Assembly (NCBI GenBank): GCA_032718565.1
Contig: JAVGVS010000019.1
Location: 1,739,146-1,803,145 of the forward strand
DNA from: Distichodus sexfasciatus
Lineage: Eukaryota; Chordata; Actinopteri; Characiformes; Distichodontidae
Direction: 5' to 3'
DNA length: 64,000 nucleotides
The notes beneath the pieces are model-generated. The model saw only the letters and a list, made by a program, of their open reading frames with translations, was not told where the DNA came from and searched no databases. Numbering within the stretch: position 1 is the stretch's first letter; every line of letters begins with the position of its first letter. Of this stretch, positions 62,201 through 64,000 are shown one piece after another. The translations under genes and the position numbers were made by a program.

Positions 62201-63914
62201 ATTCATCATGAAATTCTGACACTCGTGCATCAGATATTCATCATTCCTAATGTGGTGTGACATGCTGTTATCGTCACTATCTTTACTCATTTCATTAGGT
62301 TTTTATTAAGAACATATGCCCAGTTGGCATTATATCAGCTTAATGCAACACAACGATACAGAGCAGTGCAGTACAAGTTATAAACGTTTTGTGGTATTTC
62401 CTGTCTAAAAGAGTAGCTGTGAAAATAGGCAGATGTGAAGCAGCTAGGGTTAGTGTAGTGAAATTCAGAGCAGAGATAAACCACAAAGCACTGCAACCAG
62501 CTTAGAACTTTTTGAAAATACTCCAGTTGAGCATAGAAGATGCAAAGACTTGTGGCATTAAAGTGGCCTGTGAATGTAAAAACATGGGCAAAACAGTGAC
62601 TAAAATTCATTTTCTTGGCTGTTTTTCAGTATAGTATTTTTTGACCACAATTCAGTCCTGTATATTTCAAATGCCGTTTTTTATTTCAGTGTGAGGCACC
62701 AGGTAGCATATCTGTGTGTTTTCTTTGGGACTATTATGCATACATTGCACAAATAGTGTTTTTAACGCAGCCTGTGAGGATGTTGGCATGCCTTTTGTTG
62801 TGACGATTGGGGTCATTAGGGTCTGGTACTTGTTAACAACATCGCCTCAGTACTTGAACAAAATATAAACGAGCAACAGACATGATATAATCGACTTGAG
62901 GTAAATATAACTGTAAATTAGATTTTTATTACATGTTAAATCTCTCTTAATTTCTGTCTCCTTCATGCTGCCAGGTTGTGACCCGATACCTGTGGAGTAC
63001 CTGCATTGGGGCGACCCTGAGCCCATTGCCGCTGTTGTCTTCGCTTGTCTGGGCCTGATGGCCACCTTCTTTGTTACCTCCATCTTCATCATCTACCGGG
63101 ACACGCCGGTGGTGAAGTCGTCCAGCCGCGAGCTGTGCTACATCATCCTGGCGGGCATCTGCCTCGGCTACCTCTGTACTTTCTCGCTCATCGCCAAGCC
63201 CCACGTGGTCTACTGCTACCTACAGAGGCTGGGCGTGGGTTTGTCTCCGGCCATGAGCTACTCGGCCCTGGTCACCAAGACCAACCGCATCGCGCGCATC
63301 CTGGCCGGCAGCAAGAAGAAGATTTGCACCAAGAAGCCCCGCTTCATGAGCGCCTGCGCCCAGCTGGCCATCGCCTTCCTACTCATCCTCCTCCAACTGG
63401 GCATCATCGTGGCGCTCTTCGTCATGGAGCCTCCCAACGTGGTCTTCGATTACCCGTCCATCCGCGAGGTCAATCTGATCTGCAACACCACCAACCTAGG
63501 TGTGGTGGCGCCACTGGGCTACAACGGTCTGCTGATCATGAGCTGCACGTTCTACGCCTTCAAGACGCGCAACGTGCCAGCCAACTTCAACGAGGCCAAG
63601 TACATCGCCTTCACCATGTACACCACCTGCATCATCTGGCTGGCGTTCGTTCCCATCTACTTTGGCTCCAACTACAAGATCATCACCATGTGCTTCTCTG
63701 TCAGCCTCAGCGCTACCGTGGCGCTGGGCTGCATGTTCGTGCCCAAGGTCTACATCATCCTGGCCAAGCCGGAGAGGAACGTGAGGAGCGCTTTTACGAC
63801 CTCCACCGTGGTGCGCATGCACGTGGGAGATGGGAAGTCGTCCTCGGCCGCCAGTCGCTCCAGCAGTCTCATTAACCTGTGGAAGAGGCGGGGATCATCA
63901 GGAGAGACTCTTAG
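9981..63914 (+). CDS. grm5: grm5, metabotropic glutamate receptor 5 (seven coding exons, 3' end outside window)
   Basis: Seen: the spliced frame joins 9981-10692, 31171-31420, 54296-54531, 59251-59497, 59845-60013, 60164-60290 and 62975-63914 with GT-AG borders and consistent phases, giving 893 codons plus 2 bases. Order: signal peptide (about 1-25), Venus-flytrap domain (about 30-525), nine-cysteine domain (about 526-582), seven membrane helices (about 597-850), start of the tail. Glutamate-contact residues known from mammalian mGluR1/5 are kept: Y71, R75, W107, S168/S169, S190, T192, Y240, D322, R327, K413. Type 5 rather than type 1: VHERKCGAV near the N-terminus, LSPAMS in helix 3, SLSATVALG in helix 7, and FTTSTVV (codons 853-859), where mGluR1 has Asp in place of the second Thr of TST. 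Known role: class C, Gq/phospholipase C-coupled postsynaptic glutamate receptor working as a disulphide-linked dimer. Inferred: teleost co-orthologue a or b undecided. Remaining tail exons (Homer and PDZ motifs) lie beyond 64000. Confidence 0.97.
11934..12173 (-). repeat. tRNA-headed dispersed repeat (family A), copy 1
   Basis: Reads on the minus strand. Hallmarks shared by all copies: TTTGTCATTGTGAAC, CACAGCACAGCACACAGTGCA, GAAGGAGCAGTGGGCAG, CTTGGGGAC, CTCATGAGTACC, and at the other end a tRNA-like promoter region (TAACGGTTAGGGAGTTGG, B-box-like GGTTCGAATCC). Diverged, full-length copy. Confidence 0.75.
14351..14569 (+). repeat. Family A repeat, copy 2
   Basis: Plus-strand copy with CCCTGTGATTGGAAGGTTGCCGG, ACCACTGAGGTACTCA and GACAAATAATCACC. 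The A-box end is eroded. Confidence 0.75.
14686..14882 (+). repeat. Dispersed fish repeat with AGCGCTCTCTACAACAGACA motif
   Basis: The stretch has TTCAACTCAATTCCATTTTG, GCGCTCTCTACAACAGACA, GGCAATGAAAAACTCCCTCAG and GAGAGGAACCAAGAC, which together I recognise as a repeat dispersed through many fish genomes. It has no coding frame. Confidence 0.6.
15706..16062 (+). repeat. Dispersed repeat family B, full-length copy with target duplication
   Basis: The element runs from GGGGTGACACAGTGACG to the (ATGA)n tail at GAATGAATGG. A perfect 8-bp direct repeat, TTCATGCA, flanks it at 15698-15705 and 16063-16070. Its left end has tRNA-like boxes (GGTGGTTAGCGCTGTCGCC, GGGTTCAATCC) and the body has the common fish motif CCACAGTCCAAAAGC. 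SINE-like by head and tail. Confidence 0.75.
16573..17071. mobile_element. Possible MITE bounded by TGCGCTCCCTTTGCCA inverted repeats
   Basis: TGCGCTCCCTTTGCCA (16573-16588) is matched in reverse complement by TGGCAAATGGAACGCA at 16972-16987 and again, identically, at 17056-17071. Inverted termini about 400-500 bp apart suggest an old non-autonomous DNA transposon with a duplicated right end. The enclosed frame (16469-16744) is not recognised. Confidence 0.4.
18350..18810. repeat. Degenerate minisatellite based on CTTAACGAGGCACACAGCA
   Basis: About a dozen diverged copies of a roughly 30-40-bp unit with the core CC(T/A)TAAC(G/A)AGG(C/T)ACACAGCA follow one another, for example GCCTTAACGAGGTACACAGC, CATAACGAGGCATACGGC and CTTAACGAGATACACAG. 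Copies vary in length and sequence, so the array is old. Confidence 0.6.
18813..19087 (-). repeat. Dispersed repeat family B, copy 2
   Basis: Minus-strand copy: GACTGTGGGAGGAAACCGGAG, GAACATGCAAACTCCA, GGCAGTGCTAACCACTGCGC. It is the best-preserved tRNA-like head of the family in the window. Confidence 0.8.
19107..20063. mobile_element. hAT-like non-autonomous transposon with 8-bp target duplication
   Basis: Termini are TAGGGATG at 19107 and CATCCCTA ending at 20063. Flanking 8-mers GTCATATC (19099-19106) and GTTATATC (20064-20071) match at 7 of 8 bases, as expected for a hAT insertion. Sub-terminal sequence is rich in GATCGG/CCGAT motifs. There is no transposase frame, so it is a 957-bp non-autonomous derivative. 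Confidence 0.75.
20627..20953. mobile_element. MITE with AGGGGTGTGACGAGA inverted termini
   Basis: The left end AGGGGTGTGACGAGA and right end TCTCGTCACACCCCT are perfect inverted repeats. The sub-terminal sequences CTCATGAGACCAGATCTCG and GTCTCGTCTCATGAGC extend the symmetry loosely. It is 327 bp and non-coding. A second, one-ended copy lies at 55412. Confidence 0.75.
21548..21925. mobile_element. Fragmentary hAT-like repeat with CCGATTATCGG motifs
   Basis: GGGCCGATTATCAGCGACCGATATT and TTTGCCGATTATCGG at the left, and TATCGGTTCCAAAAATTGGCC at the right, resemble ends of a dispersed hAT-like fish repeat. Boundaries are approximate. Confidence 0.4.
21994..22069. repeat. (TA)38 microsatellite
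   Basis: An uninterrupted 76-bp TA run preceded by a GT run. Length is likely polymorphic and assembly-sensitive. Confidence 0.97.
22440..23215. repeat. Long pyrimidine (CT)-rich tract
   Basis: About 780 bp in which the plus strand is overwhelmingly C and T, with pure CT runs at 22559-22637, 22930-22958 and 23167-23203. The several long frames crossing it code only Ser/Leu/Pro repeats and are artefacts. Confidence 0.9.
23600..23900. repeat. CA and GT simple repeats
   Basis: A CA run at 23600-23645 is followed by a loosely periodic GT-rich stretch (23718-23935). No coding meaning. Confidence 0.85.
24288..24394 (-). repeat. Family A repeat, fragment 3
   Basis: Only the tRNA-like head half remains: GAGTACCTCAGTGGTACC, GACTTGAACCTGTGACCCTC and CTTAACCG. 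Confidence 0.7.
24971..25120 (-). repeat. Family A repeat, copy 4 (internally deleted)
   Basis: Tail half TTTGTCATTGTGAACACACC and GGAGCAGTGGGCA is fused directly to a short piece of the head, so the middle is missing. Confidence 0.7.
26718..26946 (-). repeat. Family A repeat, copy 5
   Basis: Near full length on the minus strand: GAAGGAGCAGTGGGCAGCGC, CGGGGAGCACTGCTTGGGGAC and ACCAACTGCCCC at the head. Confidence 0.8.
27617..27657. repeat. (CT)n microsatellite
   Basis: Uninterrupted CT run of about 40 bp. Confidence 0.95.
28324..28576. mobile_element. Foldback MITE: near-perfect 250-bp palindrome
   Basis: The left arm from ATATGTGAC (28324) and the right arm ending GTCACATAT (28576) are inverted copies over about 100 bases each, including GATACGGGCCGATTATGTTG against CAACATAATCGGCCCGTATC, with a loop of roughly 40 bp. 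There is no coding frame. Structure is that of a hairpin-forming MITE. Confidence 0.8.
29465..29674 (+). repeat. Dispersed fish repeat (ACATTTATGTCATTTAGCCAATG type, family C)
   Basis: The order TTACATTTATGTCATTTAGC, ACTTACAATTT, GGGCCTTGCTCAGTGGCC and a degraded tRNA-like end (TAGACCACTGC) is a common fish repeat signature. The left end of a second copy is at 63930. Confidence 0.6.
29729..29893 (+). repeat. Family A repeat, copy 6
   Basis: Retains a well-kept A-box region (GTAGCGTAACTGTTAGGGAG) and GGTAAAGGTACCACTG. The middle is shortened. Confidence 0.75.
30440..31024. repeat. 30-bp minisatellite (CAGACAGACAGGTGTA... unit)
   Basis: About 19 units built from GCAGACAGACAGGTGTA followed by (A/G)ACAGA(T/C)ATAT(G/C)A, mostly 30 bp long, end about 150 bp before coding exon 2. 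Because 30 is divisible by 3, an antisense frame stays open and reads a ten-residue repeat (VYTCLSAHIS-like), which is a by-product. Confidence 0.9.
31171..31420 (+). CDS. grm5: grm5 coding exon 2: ligand-binding domain, middle part
   Basis: Codes for codons 238-321 (phase 1 in, phase 2 out). It begins NYGESGMAAF with the hinge-side contact Y240 and contains the highly conserved CFCEGMTVRG block. The acceptor is TTTCCTAG before 31171 and the donor is GTCAGT at 31421. Reading through the donor gives a stop within a few codons, which supports the boundary. The exon is an isolated GC-rich island. A 30-bp minisatellite lies about 150 bp upstream and a GA-rich repeat block starts about 25 bp downstream. 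Confidence 0.96.
31445..32065. repeat. GA-rich imperfect tandem block just inside intron 2
   Basis: About 620 bp of AGAGACTGACAGAGAG-like units, pure GA in places (31539-31556, 32036-32062). Plus strand purine-rich. It begins about 25 bp after the exon 2 donor. Confidence 0.85.
32338..32445. repeat. (ATC)n-rich trinucleotide tract
   Basis: Interrupted ATC/TCG/GTT triplets (CATCATCTTCATCATCTGC and so on). Open frames through it are triplet artefacts. Confidence 0.85.
32712..32952 (+). repeat. Dispersed repeat family B, 5'-truncated copy 3
   Basis: CTCCCACAGTCCAGAAACATA, GGTGTGTTGGCGCTCC and the tail GGTTCAGATAATGAATGAAT identify it. The tRNA-like head is missing or degraded. Confidence 0.7.
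33116..33680 (+). repeat. Family A repeat, copy 7, split by a 330-bp hAT-like insertion
   Basis: Head half at 33116-33190 and tail half at 33521-33680 flank unrelated sequence with GATTCGATACAATGCAATATC and GATGCATTATGATGCATCCC. The repeat segment TAAAGGTRCCACTGAGRTA is present on both sides (33157 and 33521). Confidence 0.65.
36771..36784 (+). promoter_or_regulatory. RFX X-box-like site
   Basis: GTTGCCATGGAGAC matches 12 of 14 bases of the palindromic X-box GTTGCCATGGCAAC in unique intronic sequence. Binding is inferred only. Confidence 0.35.
36942..36990. repeat. (CT)n microsatellite
   Basis: Uninterrupted CT run of about 45 bp. A GA run of about 30 bp follows at 37139-37170, making an inverted pair about 150 bp apart. 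Confidence 0.95.
38498..39978. repeat. 1.5-kb minisatellite of two alternating 22/23-bp monomers
   Basis: Monomer X is AGTAGTTTATCTTGTAGTAA plus TGC (23 bp) and monomer Y is AGTAGTTTAGCTGTAGTGTC plus GC (22 bp). They alternate X-Y over much of the array, with runs of X-X elsewhere and single-base variants. Ancestral-looking half units flank it on the left (38388-38497). Confidence 0.95.
40020..40760. repeat. Second long pyrimidine-rich tract
   Basis: About 740 bp of plus-strand CT-rich sequence built from CTCCTCTCTTTTC-like words without one fixed unit. Several overlapping Ser/Leu/Phe frames here are compositional artefacts. Confidence 0.9.
40938..40951 (+). promoter_or_regulatory. RFX X-box-like site
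   Basis: GTTACCGTGGCAAC has both half-sites of the X-box (GTTRCC and GGCAAC) with the normal 2-bp spacing. Function inferred. Confidence 0.35.
43656..43665 (+). promoter_or_regulatory. PBX-MEIS/PREP composite site
   Basis: TGATTGACAG is the exact classical composite of a PBX half (TGATTGA) and a MEIS/PREP half (TGACAG). It lies in a unique, non-repetitive patch (43540-43760). Function inferred. Confidence 0.3.
45075..45308 (+). repeat. Family A repeat, copy 8
   Basis: Near full length: GTTGGTGGCGTAAGGGTTAGG, CCCTGTGATCAGATGG, GCACTGCTCCCCGGGGCGC, GGTGCACTGTGTGTTGTGC. Confidence 0.8.
47312..47536 (-). repeat. Family A repeat, copy 9
   Basis: Full-length minus-strand copy from AGTGAGTGATTATTT to ACCAACTGCCCC, moderately diverged. 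Confidence 0.8.
48652..49418. mobile_element. Non-autonomous DNA transposon with CAGGGTTCCCGC termini
   Basis: The left end CAGGGTTCCCGC and right end GCAAGAACCGTG are imperfect inverted repeats, flanked by the direct repeat ATTTAA (48646-48651 and 49419-49424). Sub-terminal arrays of GTCTTAAA/TTTAAG lie at both ends, a known style of fish hAT-related repeats. It is 767 bp without a transposase frame. Confidence 0.7.
51217..51542 (+). repeat. Family A repeat, copy 10, with about 100-bp internal insertion
   Basis: Head AAGTGGTGGCCTAGTGGTTAG is separated from CCCCTGTGATCGGAGCGTC by about 100 bases of unrelated sequence (about 51245-51348). The rest (CTGCTCCCCGGGCGCTGCC to GACAAATAATCACTC) is intact. 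Confidence 0.7.
52168..52212. repeat. (GT)n microsatellite
   Basis: GT run with a few CG/AT interruptions. A CT run follows at 52340-52362 and CA runs at 52500-52555. Confidence 0.9.
54296..54531 (+). CDS. grm5: grm5 coding exon 3: second lobe of ligand-binding domain
   Basis: Codes for codons 321-400 (phase 2 in, phase 1 out). It starts within SDGWADRYD, which provides D322 and R327 of the glutamate site, and runs through FDDYYLKLRP and NPWFPEFWQHRF to the TC motif. The acceptor is CAATCACAG before 54296 and the donor GTGAGC at 54532. Length equals the mammalian counterpart codon for codon as I align it, with no indels. Confidence 0.96.
54603..55355. mobile_element. Possible non-autonomous transposon with GCTTGAAAGTACTTGAA motifs
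   Basis: Left part has GAATGCTTGAAAGTACTTG and GTTTGAAAAGTGCTTGAAAC, right part AAAAAGTCTCAAAAAGCGG. This resembles fish hAT-related repeats built from such words. Ends are not certain. Confidence 0.35.
55412..55560. mobile_element. One-ended copy of the AGGGGTGTGACGA MITE family
   Basis: AGGGGTGTGACGAAACACT and the following 30 bases match, in reverse orientation, the right end of the element at 20627-20953. No second terminus is found. Confidence 0.65.
55782..55822. repeat. (CT)n microsatellite
   Basis: Uninterrupted CT run of about 40 bp in a pyrimidine-rich surround. Confidence 0.95.
56358..56546 (+). repeat. Family A repeat, copy 11
   Basis: Best-kept B-box region in the window (GGTTGCCGGTTCAAGTTCC), followed by GGTACCACAGAGGTACTCATG. 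The A-box end is lost into a CA run. Confidence 0.75.
56690..57190. repeat. Composite array: about 50-bp unit alternating with CA runs, six copies
   Basis: A unit of the form TCATCATTGTAGAGTCTAGG, GCTGCTCTATCAGACC, AAAAAATCTGCCCA recurs at about 56712, 56786, 56888, 56983, 57062 and 57151, each followed by or embedded in a CA run of variable length (the longest at 56833-56885). Period is about 75-105 bp. Later copies are more diverged. Confidence 0.9.
58138..58469 (+). repeat. Dispersed repeat family B, copy 4
   Basis: GGCCTCACAGCAAGAAGGCAC, CTTTCTGTGTGGAGTTTG, CTCCGGTTTCCTCCCACAG and tail GGTTCAGATAATGAA. Only the extreme head is damaged. Confidence 0.8.
58476..58721 (-). repeat. Family A repeat, copy 12 (full length)
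   Basis: Complete minus-strand copy from AGTGAGTGATTATTTGTC to TTACGCCACCAACTACCCC. It is among the least diverged in the window and hence among the youngest. Confidence 0.85.
59251..59497 (+). CDS. grm5: grm5 coding exon 4: ligand-binding domain including K413
   Basis: Codes for codons 400-482. The acceptor is TGTCCTCCAG before 59251, preceded by a CT run of about 25 bases that makes a very strong polypyrimidine tract. It contains QDTKMGFVINAIYSMAYG, where K413 matches the lysine that contacts the glutamate side chain, and ENGDSPG at the end. The first dozen residues (KRDSLRQQYA) are the poorly conserved segment of this family but keep the expected length. The donor reads AG-GTACAA at 59498, which departs from the consensus GTRAGT. 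Confidence 0.95.
59498..59844 (+). other. grm5: grm5 intron 4 (347 bp)
   Basis: Short phase 2 intron with a weak donor (GTACAA) and acceptor TTGTGTCCAG. A pyrimidine-rich segment lies at 59535-59585. Nothing else is recognised. Confidence 0.9.
59845..60013 (+). CDS. grm5: grm5 coding exon 5: end of ligand-binding domain into cysteine-rich domain
   Basis: Codes for codons 482-538 (phase 2 in, phase 0 out). It begins YVIMNFKKMGKDYYDY and ends VCSEPCDKGQIK, which holds the first two cysteines of the nine-cysteine domain. The acceptor is TTGTGTCCAG before 59845 and the donor GTACGT at 60014. The junction codon becomes AGT (Ser) where mammals have Arg, and the next-but-one residue is Val rather than Glu. 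Both changes follow from the only frame-consistent splice sites I see. Confidence 0.94.
60164..60290 (+). CDS. grm5: grm5 coding exon 6: cysteine-rich domain
   Basis: Codes for codons 539-580 plus one base. The sequence VIRKGEVSCCWTCTPCKENE then YTCRAC gives six of the nine conserved cysteines of the linker that transmits closure of the ligand-binding domain to the membrane helices. The acceptor is TTTTGGCAG before 60164 and the donor GTGTGT at 60291. Upstream is a short (GAT)n run at 60120-60135. Confidence 0.95.
60291..62974 (+). other. grm5: grm5 intron 6 (2,684 bp)
   Basis: Phase 1 intron, AT-rich and low in dispersed repeats. It contains a short CA run (61245-61267), GTGT-rich sequence near 61500-61550 and a long unique AT-rich stretch (61680-62250) rich in TAATTA-type homeodomain cores. 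No coding content. Confidence 0.85.
62975..63914 (+). CDS. grm5: grm5 coding exon 7: seven-transmembrane domain and proximal tail
   Basis: Codes for codons 581-894 (the last one split). It carries the ninth cysteine (GCDPIP), all seven helices, the RDTPVVKSSSREL loop, KKKICTKKPRF in intracellular loop 2, CNTTNLG with the conserved extracellular-loop-2 cysteine, and the proximal tail KPERNVRSAFTTST. P672, S826 and A827 correspond to residues of the mGluR5 allosteric pocket (P655, S809 and A810 in human). The tail segment SRSSSLINLWKRRGSSGETL matches the known calmodulin/Siah-binding stretch of mGluR5. The acceptor is CATGCTGCCAG and the donor GTGAGT at 63915, so more tail exons are expected to the right. 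Confidence 0.97.
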
Positions 63915-63929
63915 GTGAGTCTGCATATT

Positions 63930-64000
63930 TGCATTTACATTTACATTCGCAGCATTTAGCTGATGTTCTTTTCTAGAGCGACATACATTTCCCAATCACA
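63930..64000 (+). repeat. Left end of a family C repeat, cut by window edge
   Basis: GCATTTACATTTACATTCGCAGCATTTAGCTGATG followed by AGCGACATACATTT is the start of the same dispersed repeat type as at 29465, about 15 bp inside intron 7. Confidence 0.55.

Noticed and set aside
63045..63875. 276-residue frame overlapping the transmembrane exon
   Set aside because: It is the +1 shadow of the GC-rich grm5 exon. The receptor frame has full family homology.
1..64000. A previously undescribed multi-gene system
   Set aside because: Both strands were read for coding blocks other than grm5. None was found, and the remaining structure is repeats, transposon remnants and candidate regulatory sequence.

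Overview
The window is vertebrate genomic DNA, almost certainly from a teleost (ray-finned) fish. The one gene I can support is a conserved neuronal receptor gene split by long introns. The rest is filled with CA/GT and CT/GA microsatellites, minisatellites, tRNA-headed short interspersed repeats and hAT-like non-autonomous transposons typical of fish genomes. There is no bacterial, viral or plasmid content. I cannot name the species, and I cannot tell which teleost co-orthologue (a or b) of the gene this is.

The gene is grm5, metabotropic glutamate receptor 5, on the + strand. Seven coding exons lie at 9981-10692, 31171-31420, 54296-54531, 59251-59497, 59845-60013, 60164-60290 and 62975-63914. 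All introns are GT-AG and all phases agree, so the exons join into one uninterrupted frame of 893 full codons plus 2 bases. That covers the signal peptide, the Venus-flytrap glutamate-binding domain, the nine-cysteine domain, all seven membrane segments and the start of the cytoplasmic tail. The rest of the tail lies beyond the right edge. The most notable coding feature is a ten-residue, glycine-rich expansion in the flexible loop that carries the inter-subunit disulphide cysteine.

Layout: 1-5.6 kb is upstream sequence with repeats and one CpG-rich patch near 4.5 kb. 5.6-6.2 kb and 6.9-7.35 kb are CpG-rich and hold the best promoter and non-coding first-exon candidates (a GTAAGT donor after 6150; TATAAAAG at 7273). 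7.4-9.96 kb is probably the 5' UTR intron. Intron 1 (20.5 kb) and intron 2 (22.9 kb) hold most of the repeats. These include a 76-bp TA run, two long pyrimidine tracts, a 1.5-kb minisatellite built from two alternating monomers, and an exon (coding exon 2) lying between two tandem-repeat blocks. Intron 3 carries a composite CA/minisatellite array and a nested transposon. Introns 4 and 5 are short (347 and 150 bp), and intron 6 is 2.7 kb of mostly unique AT-rich sequence.

I did not find a novel multi-gene system. Points worth a second look are the loop expansion in the receptor, several matches to the RFX X-box, the tandem-repeat architectures, intact non-autonomous transposons with target duplications, and unique-looking intronic patches that may be conserved enhancers.
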